Assembly: GCA_036245805.1 (NCBI GenBank)
Contig: BTRK01000003.1
Coordinates: forward strand, 1,674,001 to 1,738,000
From: Pristionchus mayeri
Taxonomy: Eukaryota > Nematoda > Chromadorea > Rhabditida > Neodiplogasteridae
DNA length: 64,000 nucleotides
Reading direction: 5' to 3'
The position numbers and the translations under genes are program-made. Each line of letters opens with the position of its first letter. Within the stretch, counting starts at the first letter, position 1. Under the pieces are notes generated by a model. It saw only the letters and a program-made list of their open reading frames with translations. It searched no databases and was not told the origin of the DNA. This document shows, in pieces, positions 34,813 to 47,400 of this stretch.

Positions 34813-35389
34813 CCTACCTCCGAAGTCAATAAGCAGCTCATATTAGTGTATATATCACAATACTAGCATATCATAGTTATTTCCTGTGATTATTGGTTGG
34901 TTTTATAGGCATTTACACGGTTGTTCAACGGCTTTACAGTTTCCCATTGCTATACACTTTTCTAGATTGTTGAACTTCCTAATTGTATTTTCACATGGTT
35001 TTCCATTGTCGCGGGTGAGTTTCAATGGTCTCTGATAGAGACCCCAGATAAAATATGATTGTCCAAACACTTTGTGAAGTGAGGATCTTTCAAGAAATGG
35101 AGTAAGCGGATTACACTAACTAGCAAGCAAAACACTCGTAGCCACTCAATAGTTTCAGAATATGTCACGTTGCAAACGAAAATATCGCGAAAATAGGGCA
35201 ATTTCAATGAATAAGCGAAAAAAAACAACAAGAAAATAATAGAAATACAATCAGTTCTCGATAGAACCTCGACTATTTTACTTACAGTCGTCGCGCGGGA
35301 GCTGCGAAAGAATTACCGCACACCGCGGTGCACCGTGTTTTTCCTTGGTATTGTTGTAATTGTTTGCTATTATTCTCATAGTTTATCGC

Positions 35390-35402
35390 TATTCTCGTCG
35401 CA
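35390..35402 (+). promoter_or_regulatory. Probable trans-splice acceptor or 5' leader of the ATR-like gene
   Basis: A pyrimidine-rich TATTCTCGTCGCAG acceptor lies about 20 nt before the chosen ATG at 35423 and is not joined to any visible upstream exon. In nematodes this arrangement commonly marks spliced-leader addition. No promoter motif was identified between this site and the Cosmc-like stop at 34812. Confidence 0.45.
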
Positions 35403-35422
35403 GAGTGAACAAGTGTTACCCA

Positions 35423-38400
35423 ATGCCGTTCCTCGTACCGTCGGTGGTCCACAATCGAGGAGTGAAGAGGCCAGCACCCGGAGGTGAGCCGTTATCTCGA
35501 TTTTCCTTCTTGTACTTTCTAATTAATTCAGAACTAACTAATTTTATAAGAAACTAATTCATAATTGACCTTAGAGGCGTCATGAAGCAATTAGTTTCGA
35601 TATCGCATGTCATAGTCTGTGCCACAGCTAAATTATAAAAATGAATTCTGAAACCCAAATACTGCTAGCGCTTTAATGTTCATTCAGCGGCGCCTAAGCC
35701 TAAGCCCGCTCCTCCCGCGACTAAAGTGGAAAATAAGCCGAAGACTGTTCGCGATGTGAAGAAAGATGAGCTTGCCGATGAATTGCATAAGTGAGTTTCA
35801 TTTTGGTCAGGATTAAGCCTAAGGCTTAGCGAAAAAAACGTGTTCTGACACGTTTTGAAGTGTTTGTTCATCTCAAAATGTGTGCACTTGTCTGAATCTC
35901 TTCATTGAGCTGCTATCTCGTAGGTTAGAGAAAGCGAGAGAGTACAAGAAATGGGACACTAAGTCGTAAAAAAACTATGGCGTCATGACGTCATAGTTCT
36001 CATCCAACCTACTGCTCGAAATGGAGCGAATCGGAGGCTTTCCAAAATTCAAAAATTACTCCAATATTTTCCCTCTCAGCCTCTGGACGCAGGACGTTGA
36101 GGATATGACGGAATTGATGAGGCTGCAAAAAGTTCTCAAGTAAGCAGTATCACTCATAATTCTAAACCTTAACTTTAAAAACCTAAATTATGCCAGACAT
36201 CAACCCTTTTGGCGTTGTTTAGTGCCCGGGTTATCTGATCACCCACCCATCCTTCTTCAGGGAAAATGACGTTCCGGGTGGAGAAGTGAAGCGAGAAGGT
36301 GCGAAAGTAAGGAGAGAAATGACCAAGGATGAGAGATTGAGGTGATACATACTCCGTTTGTAAGCAGAAGGCATTCTATTTCGCTGATTTCCCTACCCAT
36401 TGTGGCTGTTATCCCAGTTGTGGGCACATCTTGGATGTTTGGCCCACTCCCCTCAATTATCCAAGAAGTGCCAAGTTGTGGATTCATATTGGCTACTTTT
36501 GAGCAATGATAATACTTTTTTATTCGCTCTTTCCCAGGCTAGAGAAAACGAAACATTCAGAGAATCGAGTCAGATAATAAATCGGCACTAGGTCGGATGA
36601 GAACTAGGGTCGGCTAAACGATAGCGATATTCCAAGCCCGTAACAGGCGGGAGAGAGGTAGCGGTCTCGTTATTCTCGTTATTCTCGTTACCTCTTGTTT
36701 TCCCGCGCACCCTTGCCCCCGGTCATCTCCTCGCGGCGCGCTCTAACTTCACCGGGTCAGAGAGAGCGGGAGGAGGCGGAGGAGAGAGGAAAAGGAGTTC
36801 CGCAATACGTAGCGAGATATAACGAGAATAACGAGCCCGCTAACTTTCCCGCGCGTTTTACGAGACTTTATTCTGAGGCGCGCTTTAGCGAGCCCGTAAT
36901 ATCGAAATGCCAACACTAATGAGAACTATGACATCATGCCACCCTTTGATGTGTCAAAGGCGGAATGACGTCATAATTCTCATCCGACCTTCTGCCAATT
37001 AATATGTTTTTTTTCAGTCACTGGAATGCGGTAATGGATCGAATCACTGCGATCTACGAGCGAAAATACGATCGATTGATACGGCATGACTGCCTCAAAA
37101 ACAGAGATCCCAGTGACAACAGGTAGGTCGTAATTAGAGCAATCGTCTGACTCTCTTCAGTTTGCACACTCTCTCGCCGGTCAGAGAGACGAGAGAGCGT
37201 GCAAATTGAAGAGAGTCAGACTATTGCTCCATATTTAAAAAAAAGGATGATTAGGAAATAAAATAAGGTCGTAGCAATACAATACAAATACAAATTTTTA
37301 TTCCATCCATTCATAGTCCATAGGAGGTATGAGATTATCATTTGACGGAGTTGATGGAAGTTACGTCGCTCTTGGCGATTCGTTATGTTGGGGGTCGAGG
37401 CAGTAGGGGTGATATAAGATGTTAGATACGTACAATACCAGCATGATAGTTGCTAAAAGCCTTGCTGCCCAGTAGTGCTACTTTTTAAACAGATAAATGC
37501 GTAGTTAGGCAACCACGTAAGTCTCAAGACCAGCTTTGCGGTCGCTTTTTGTTGAAAATTCTTAAACGCGAATGATGGTCACGCCATGCGTGAAATTACG
37601 GTAATATCATCACGTTATCATTAGTCTTTCATGACAATATGAATCTATGATCAGTGCTTTACCATATTGTATGTATTCGTCTTTCGCTTGCCTGATATTT
37701 TCATTTCAGCGTTCAACTCTTGTTCATCGCCTCGGCTCTTCAGGATAAGCACAAGGAGTACCCAATCGATCCAAGTACGTAAATTTAATGTCTTCTATAT
37801 TAAAAATATTAGAAAAACATATGATGATCTGACATTGAGCGGTCTTTTGATAAGGATAGATATGCTTGATCATCCCCTCACCTTTGGGAATTTTTTTCTT
37901 TGAAATATGATTGATATGCAACTATTTGAAGAAGATTACACATCTACAATGTATATATTTTACACTTATTCATGTATTTTACTGGAATGAATAAAAAACC
38001 CATTTTTTGCAGACTGGATTCGATGGGCAGTTTCGAGGCTGCTTCTTTCTCTCACTGGAAGGGTGAATTTGCGTTTGCGCCTTCTCCTATTTGTTCATGG
38101 TTGATTCCGTTAGCAATGAGTATCCTCCCCTCTCTTTGGAGAAAGAATTAATAACTTCTCAGTGCACCATGGTTAATTTGCCTTTGCGAGTTGTCATATG
38201 AGCCCCTGTCAAATCTCAATGTCATTAGTGCTGGGGGTTCGAGATTAAATTTAAAAAATTTTTTTGCAAATTTATCATTCAGATCGTCTATGACAAGATG
38301 GGCGCGGACATCTCCAATCATTTGCTACAGCTTCTGCTGCTAATGAAGGAAGACCAGGAGGAGATGAATGACCTACTCAGGACTGCCATCGATCAGATGC

Positions 38401-41400
38401 ACGGTCGGTTACGGTAGAGGGATATGGTACGGTAGAAGATATGATAGGCTATTGTAGGTGGAGGTCACGGAAGATACGCTTGAGGAATAAACTGTTTGAT
38501 AATATTTCTGACGAATTTGCAACCTGGAAATTACGCCCGAGTCCCTCCCCGAAATCCATGTTATTTGCTTAAAAACAGTGCCAATATTGTTCTAGCAGAG
38601 TAGACAGGAGCCAAACGGGTTACCGTATGAATGAAGTTCATAATTCTTTATCATGCGATATGATACGATGATTAGGAGTAAATGTTACAGGCAACTTATA
38701 AGCACGATAATACGATGTCATGTCTAGATGACAAAGGGGATTCGATCAATTACAAATGATCGTGAAATTAGAGTAGAATTATCGCTTGGAAACAGTAGGT
38801 AACGGCCAAGTGAATCACTCCATTCATTGCAGAAATTGCCAAGAAGGCGAAATCGATCACGCTGACCCGGCCTACCGTACCGCCGGAGCTTCGCGTCGAG
38901 ATTCCATTCGAGCTGATCAACGATTGCGAGACGGTCATTCAACTGACCATTGTGTGAGTTTTTGGTATATTCATTAGTCCGTCTTGCGATTATTAACTTT
39001 GGCACTTTTCTAGTAATTACATATCCTGGTCACAGCTCAAAACCTCATAGGAAGATATCAGTATTTTTTTCAAATCACCTGCTAGAAAATCAACCTTGAT
39101 TGTTTTTGCAAGATATATAGCTTGAGTGCGACCAAAATGTGCACGTGCTCGATTGCAGGTACCTTTTGCTCGTACAAGTAATTTTTTTTTTCGCATTTAC
39201 CGGATCTACGAGCAATCGTTAGACTTTCTATCGGCAATATAGAATGGATGCAACTAAGATGTGCATTGCTAGTTTGGTAAAAAATAGTGATTGGAGCACG
39301 ATCGGGAATAGGTAATAGGGACCGATGCGGGGTGGAGAAGTAACTCCTATTGCTCGATTGCCATCTCTTGCAGAACGCCGCAACTACTAGTTGCTTATTT
39401 TCTGTACAAAATTTTCATTTGGAAGGTCATTTTTGCGAAGCCATACGATTGCAGTGACCTGCTGCTCACGCAGCCGTCCTTCTTCGATTTCTCCTTTCTC
39501 ACTCCCAAACCGCAGCTGCAGCTGTGGTCAGTCCTCTTCAGCATGGCCCAGAACCGAAGTCTGAGCGCTCGGCATGTGAGTATTTAATCGATTCGCTATT
39601 ATCTAAATTTCTGATTTTATACATTTTAACAAATTTTAGCATTGTGCAAGTTTCCTTGACCTGGTGATAGCTCTCTTTATAGGCAATTACAATTTAAATA
39701 TTGTTAATGACAATTTAAATTAATTTTAATTTTTTAAAAACCCTTTTCAGTCCTCAGTGCAGTTGATGCACCGTCTTCTGAGCCTCGAATTGGCGAGTAT
39801 GGAGATCGTGAGAGTCGTCGTCGACTATTCAGTCGCACTACTCAAGGTACGGTAGGATACTGTAGAATACGGCATTCAAGATTTAAGAGGCGCGGTAGGA
39901 ATGTTGTGGAATGGTTCATGATATCTCTCACACAATGAAAATTTTTCCGAGGCGAGGAGAAATGGGTTTTTTTAAACTGATTTTTTGAACAGAATTTATG
40001 TTACATTCGTGAAAGTCCGAGTCCAATAGGCTAAATCGCAATGGCTATTTTCTTGAACCCCACACAACTCGCACTCACCTGGTTGGTTTTTTTTCTCATC
40101 CATCCTCTCATTACAGGCTTATCCGCCAGTCAAGAAGGAGGCAGACAAGACCATCCACTTGCGAAACTTCGTCGTCACTATTATACAGGTGAACGAGCAT
40201 CTGAATCACTCGAAATTCCATACTCTCTCTATCTTTCTCTAGCCTATGAGAGAGCGAGAGCGTGTATCTATTGTGCGTGCATATAAATAGGTTATTAGGT
40301 CGTATGATAACCGTACACTTTCCGGTATTTTTCACGGAACGATTTTAGTCGCGAAGATGTTATGAAAATATAAGAAAAGTATATTTGTTGGGTTTGATCT
40401 GACCAGGTGAATAGGGGTCATTGGATGGAGTGATGACGAGTGCGAGATGGAAGTTCCAATCGTATACTCATTCGTGTTTTTTTAACATTACTAATCTCAC
40501 AATTACAATTCTCTCAGCTGCTCACGGATCATCTTCGCAAGCTGGGAAGATCGAGGCTGATGAGGGGAGCGCAGGTGGGTACGGTAGGACGATTACAGTA
40601 CAACGTAGGGATACGGTAGTCTACAGACCCGTAAAAAGGAGTGATCGGAGCTTTGTGATGACGAATCAGTAATCAAGCCAATCGATAGTTCCTCCAGGCT
40701 ACCGTACTCATCGGCTGGGCGTGCAGCGTGCTGAAAGTCGTCGAAACGTGGCAACTGGAGAGCGTCGAGGAAGGGAGAAGGGTGGTGGTCAATGGACACA
40801 GTGAGTTTTTTAAAGATTTATTATTGTTGAGAATATGTAAAGAGCGCCTTCTCTAGCGTTTTTACTTTCATCCCAAGGATATTGTTCACATGAAGCGAGA
40901 AACTTGCAATCAATTGTATTGTCTTTCTTTCGCAGAGACTACTGCATATCATTACTAGAGTCGGTGGCTCGCGCTTACTTTAATTAATTTCATGAGTAAA
41001 ATTGTGTTTTGATCATTGATGTCTCCCCTCAGGAAACGTTTTGCGTACGTTCTGCACCATCATCTGTCGTGTCGTCTCCTCCATTCGAGTGGATGCTGCA
41101 GCCTATCTGAAGGTGCCCATCAAGGAACTCGAGGAGGGAGTGAAGGTGAGGAGGACTATTGTAGGGATACTGTAGGAAGGAAGGTATACTGTAGTGTAAA
41201 ATCTTTAGGATGCCAGCTTGACTTTAGTTCTGGTAAAACAACAATAATATTCTGACCAAGTTGATCGGTGTCGTAGTCAATGCATGAGTAGTCTTTGCGA
41301 GTGAAAAATATCATTTTCAACTCGGACGCTATGTCCACGTAAAAATTGATTCGCCAGCGTGAATACGTGTTGTAGAGCCATTTAGTAACTGCTAGCTTAT

Positions 41401-44400
41401 GGAAAGGAGCAATGCTTCGGGGGCTCTGTTTACAATATTATATTTAATACAAACTCTTAATGGCACATTTAATTCCAGCGTCTGATCTCCGCTCTTCTCT
41501 TCGACTGCGCCCTCTCTGTTCCCTCGCTGCGGGCTGGCGCCTCTCCTGCTGCGGCTGCAGCAGCTGCAGAGGAGAGAATGGCGTGCGCCGCTGGTAAGTG
41601 CATCTAGTTTTGTCTCTTGGTATCTCTTGTGTTCCCCTTTTTGGGTGTTTTTTAGGGTTCTCTTATTGGAAAATGTTTGTATCATTTTCAGATATGTTTC
41701 ATGTACGCTATATAGGCCATATATATGGCGTACATGAAACATATCTGAAAAGGATACAAAAATTTTCCAATAAGAGAACCCTAGTGTTTTTGTATTGTTC
41801 TCCGGTTGGTGTCTGGCACGATAAATAGCCGATGAACCATAAATTCTCGAAAAGAAAATTCTAGTTTTCACCTACAAAATATCCCGTCTTCAAACGTTAG
41901 TATTCTTGAATTGGGTGAAATTTTGCTCAAAATTTGAGAAAAACTGAATATCGTGATTTGAAGCAGCCTCGAAACTATTCTACCAAGTGTTCTTGTTCGC
42001 ATTGTGCATCGTTTCGTAGTATAACAAATTTAAAAATTGAAATATAACATATTTCCAGAACTCCTTCTCTTTGTGGATGATCTGAACGGGAACGAGCAGA
42101 ACTCGCTGTGGATCTCGAAGGTTCGAGTAGTGTACCCGGTTTATTTCCGCCTCAAACATTCAATATATCCTCATGTTAACTTAACATCTTCGATTCTCTA
42201 GTCTTTTTCTGCTTCTACAATAATTCGCCACTGCTCTATGGTGTGATCATGCTACTGATAAAAGATCAATACTCCCTTTCCAGGAAACGGACTCGACTCT
42301 GGCCAAGTGGAGTGACCGCGAGGAGGCTGCACTCCGCGCGCGTCATCTCGTCGTCTCCTCACTTGCGCCAAAGAATCAGTCAAGGCGCGGACCAGGTGCT
42401 TAGAATATTTTAGTTTATTTTCTCTTGAAAATGGATGCGCCTAATTTATTGCCATTTTCACCATTCTCTTGTCGTATGAGGTGTAACTGAAACCTCGTAG
42501 TAGCAGCTCAATCCGGGAAGTTTTCTAGAATATTCGAACCTATAGATGTAACCCCAAATTGCATCTTCCTTCTTTACAGCCAGCCAGGATCGGTCACAGC
42601 AGCAGTCGCAGCAAGGCGATAAGGCTGCAGCCGCTGCAGCATCCGCATCCGCAGCCACGCCCTCCACGAAAGCCCTGCTTCAGCGACTGCTGCCGGATAA
42701 CAACCAGATACTGCAGGTGGGAAGAGGAAAGGCATACCAGTGGATAGATCGACATTTAGTCGTTATCACAAACGAATTCAGTGCCCTTTTGTTGGGATCA
42801 GAGCAGAGCATGTTATTCTCGATTGACCTGGTGAAATGCGGTTTTGGCAATAGGGAATAAGGGAAGTGTGTTGAGGGTAACTGATATGGTTGAAAAATAG
42901 GTAAAAATACAATTATCATTGCAGCACATCTCCTCGGTGGCTTCGCTCCCGGAGGAAAGAGGAATCGCGGTGCTGCAGGTGAGGGAGGGTGGAAGAAATT
43001 TAGGATTAGTCTGACAATCATTCGCAAATTGAATCGAACAACTGTGAATGCAACGCGATAGTTTTCTCATGGGGAAAATTAGATGACACTTGTTCTCACT
43101 TGGTGGTTTACTGTTTTCGTTACGCTAAATAATGCTCGTCCATCGCTCCGTAATGATTATTTGTCCATTTTTTCGTAAACATTACAATCGAGTTAGCTAC
43201 CTTGGGACACAGTCATCCATGCTCATCAATAGCTACCTTTCATTCAGGCGCTCTTCTCGCTGGTCGCCCAGATGATTCCTCTCTCGCAGCAGATGGCTGC
43301 AACTGCTGTAGCTGTGCTCTCGCTCCCGTGGCTCGCTACGGTAATTTACTGGAGTTACGGTAGCGCTGCTTACGGTATTGATCGATCCGCAAGGCTTTGT
43401 GATCGATCGCGGTCGTCACATTTCAAAGTATACTGTATATCGATCTGGTTGGATTACGGTATGAATCGATTTCCCTTCAGGAGCCAGACGTTCTCCTCTC
43501 GTGCAAGGCGCAGTATCGATCGCTTCCTCTGCTCAAGGAATTTTTCCACCAGAAGCTGCCAGGAATCGTGAAGAAAGCATGCTGTGAGTAGAGTGTGATG
43601 GAGATTGAGAGATAGGGAACAAGTGAAATGCGAAAAAAGAGATTCGACATTGGCCAGGTGATGTCAGGCTTTTAGTACGATTATATTACGTCTAGAGAAA
43701 AGGTGTTTGGATAACAGTCGGATTTCGCGCTATGCTTACTAAAATTTCTAAAAAATGGGACAAGATTACCATGTGGTGTCTGGTTTCGCACTCGATATTT
43801 GTTCCTTTGACTTGGCGTTTCAGCAATTTGTTGATCATTCCAGCCGAGGAAACAATATGAAAATGGTATTCCAATAGTAACCCCTCCTCAGCGGCCTCCT
43901 CCCTCCTCCGTGAGTGCACCCTCGCCCCTCTCGCCTCTCTCCCGCGCCCCGCTCTCTTCTGCGAGTGGAGAAGGAAGATCTTCGAGAAGGCACTCACTCT
44001 CAAGCCATCCAAGAATGCGCCCAGTATCGAGTCGGTCAGTCAATCGATAATTATCGATCTATATTTATCATCAAGGGATACTTTTACTCTTTTGACCATA
44101 AGTTCATTCTAGAACATGGGAGTTGGTAGAGGATTGATAGTGCTAGAGTAAGCGACTGAGAGCCGAACTTCGAATTTTTTGGAGTTATCTATCACAAAAT
44201 GGTTTTCTCAGCTCTCAATCGTGAATTCTGCCCTCGATTCGCTCTCCTCCTTCGTTTCTTCCGTGCAGCCAGAAGCGTACGAGAGAACGCTCTCGCTAGT
44301 GATGGATCTGGTGAATATCGAGCAGCTGGAGGTGAGATGAGGGGGAGGCAGACTTATGGCACTACGTTGGATGAGCACTATTTGGTAATGCTGCCTTTGA

Positions 44401-47400
44401 TATATCAAAAGCGACATGGCGTAAGGTTATCGTTACGGAACTGATACAGAAATTTGGACATGGACAATTGCCATTGCCATGAATTTAGGTTTCATTGATT
44501 GCTTAAGGTTCCATGGTTTTCTCCAATGGCAATATGTACCAAATGTCTGTTATCAATATATTTGGAATTCTCTTTGTATCTTGTGAAACCCATTTCCACA
44601 ATAAAATAACATTATTATTTTTAAATAAGTAATTTAAAAGTAATACAAAATATGTTTAGCGCTCCCCCGTACACATCGAGCACGTTATCCGGGCGGTGGC
44701 TGACTCGTTGTGCGCCCTCGATGGAGTGAGCAGAAGAGTCAACGAAGAAACGGGAGAGCACCGGTGCATGGTGAGTGGGGAGCAGTGCCGTAGGGGTTCT
44801 GCAAATGGCAGGATACGGTAGCGATGAGTTATGTCCGTAGGGCCATTTGTAGGTGGTGAAAGTGAAGGGGAGGGGTACTGTAGTCCCTGAATAAGGTATT
44901 GTAACAGATATTTCGGTATTCAGGCGTGCGATCGACTGCAAAAGGAAGGTGTGGCTGCTGCGCATCCCGTCTGCCTGCCCAAGGAATTCGGCGATCTCAT
45001 GGTCAAGGTGGGGAACCACTCTCTCAATTCCCCGCTATTTCTTGTGCTCTCCCTTTCTCTTTTTTTCCTCTCAGCTGATCCTTTCTTCCTCGATCAAGCC
45101 GATCGAGATATTATATGAAAAGAGTTAAATACTGCATGTAATTGTTTGATTGTTAGATGGAAACAATGCCATATGGTGATCAATTTACAACCAATAGACT
45201 CACCTTAGTGTACTGCTCGAAGCTTAGATCCTTGTAACCGAAATTAACAGTTTCCTTCAAGGTCTTCAACGACGAATCGATTCGGCTGAATACGATTGAG
45301 AATCGAATAGGTCAGTGTTTTTTTGCCTTTATGATAATTATTTTATTTATTACAGCTTTATTAAAATATACAATTATTTTTAATATTTTTTTTTGCAGAC
45401 TCGTATTCGATACTCTTCGCGATTCTCTGCCACGTGCAGGATGCAGTCAAGCGCTTCGAGAAGGTATTTTCGAAAATATCTTTATTTATTTTGTAAAAAA
45501 AGGTAAAGGTGATGGTGTTAGGCATTATTCCACGCGGGCTGTGCCACCCCATCGTATATGTACGATATGTTGTAAATTTGTTTATTAAAAATAATGTTTA
45601 AGGTGATAATAGCCTCTCTACCGCTCATCAAGGACAAGGACGACGAAGTGAGGAAGGAGTATGAGTCAGTTATTTTTTACATTGTATTTTTATTTAATAA
45701 TTATAAATTTGAATCGATCAATGGGAGCCAGGATAATCTATGCTTCTGGTAATGTAGATATTGGCTCTATACAACACTTCGATATAAGGTGCTGTCCATT
45801 TTTTCATAACTCAAAATTTAGTGCCCGGGAAGTCGATGTTTCTATCGAGTGATATCCCGGTTCTGCATTCCACCAGTCGGTGACTTTTTCACACCTTTCA
45901 ACAATAAATATTTCCAGATGGACGTTCAAGGTAATTCTCACAATGAATCCTTCGCAGAAGCTGATCAAGGAGATTGGGAATGCATTCGAGGTGAGAATTA
46001 TCTATTGGTTTTCTCCAAATTACAGTAATCAATAGTCGACGAAGCACCCAAAATAGTGTAACTTGTCCAGTATTTTGACCGGGGTTCTGACCAGTGTAAC
46101 GAGCGCGCCTTGCTATTTCATTAGCTACTCAATCGATTGAGATGCGAATTATCGATTTTTTACCAACCTACAGTAATCCTCTGTTCTGTTTCGTTAACTA
46201 ATCGATGGATTTCCAGATCGCCGATGACTCCGTCTGCACCCCAGAGGATGAACAGAACATCTACGAGTTTTCCGCGCCCTTCCTCGCGCTCTGTGCAAGG
46301 TGAGATTACGGTAGGATTGTTATCGATTGATTGAGTACTCTATTTGCCCTTCTCCATAGGGCAGGTAGGCAATTTAATTGTCGATTCGAGATTGAGGTTT
46401 CAGCAGATTTTATTGAGCCATGCTTAAAAGTGTGAATCTAATTATAGAGCCACTCTTTGTGAGAAAAATCTTAACTTAACAGGAAAAGCATTCGAATTGC
46501 AGTGAGGGCCGCGACGTCAAATTCCAGAAGACGTCGAGGGAGAAGATGTACGAACGGGCGATGCAGTATCCGAGTGTGAGTGATTAGTGATTTCTCACCC
46601 TTTCATCGGAGTCTGATGCCTGGTGGAATATTGATTCAAATGCTCCAGCGAGATAGAAGTTTCAAGGGTGTCATATCATCATTTGATCTCCAATGACCCA
46701 ATCTTGTTGATTTCCTCGTATGAATACAAACAGTTTTGTGTCGGTATAACGTGGCAACTGTATCCGATCATTGATCTCTATTTTTTCCAGTCTTCTCTCC
46801 TCACTCAACTCGCTCGCGAAATGCACATTAGTGTAGCGCAGAAGGACAAGGAGATCGGAGGGGACGCGAAGAGATTCTTCGCACGACAGATTAGGGTACG
46901 GTAGGGGATACTATACGGTAGTGTATACGGTAGGGATCAGTGTACGGTGTAGGAGGGAATATGTAAGGTTAGAAAATAAATACTGAATCAAGATGAACCA
47001 GTTTGAATATTTGTTATTTTGCTCCGGAAAATCTAACTGTCTTTCCAAGTGTGGGTAGTGGTTATTACTGGTGAATGAAACTTGAATCTCTAAAATCGGC
47101 TGAGAGTTTGAAGCCAGATGTGTCTTTTTGGTGTTTGAGATGGTAACACGCCTTTTTTTCGTAAGCAACTGTTAAATATATCATTATTTGGCCCTTTTCA
47201 GACGCTCTCTCGAATGCTCTCCACTGAGTTGCTCAACGTTGTCATCGATGCGAGAAGTGAGAAGGCGGAGAAGGAGCAGATTAAGGAGGAGGATTGGACG
47301 AAGAGGGTGAGCGAATGTGGGTGCTTAGTTGGGCACCATTGAAGCCAGCTTCAAGACCCCACCGGTGTCGAATTCCGACCCAGCCAAGAAATACGTTTGT

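Larger units (their letters stand above)
35423..45007 (+). other. atl-1: ATR-like gene exons 1-26 (N-terminal region)
   Basis: Exons read: 35423-35483, 35688-35790, 36080-36138, 36261-36341, 37018-37122, 37710-37774, 38013-38062, 38283-38403, 38833-38953, 39455-39575, 39751-39846, 40117-40188, 40518-40574, 40698-40800, 41033-41145, 41479-41593, 42059-42120, 42294-42395, 42580-42716, 42925-42978, 43248-43340, 43481-43583, 43892-44034, 44212-44331, 44660-44770, 44924-45007. Exon 1 encodes MPFLVPSVVHNRGVKRPAPG. Exon 2 is Pro/Lys rich. Exon 19 has Gln and Ala runs typical of a disordered linker. Membership of exons 1-7 in this gene rests on phase continuity rather than family similarity. Confidence 0.7.
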
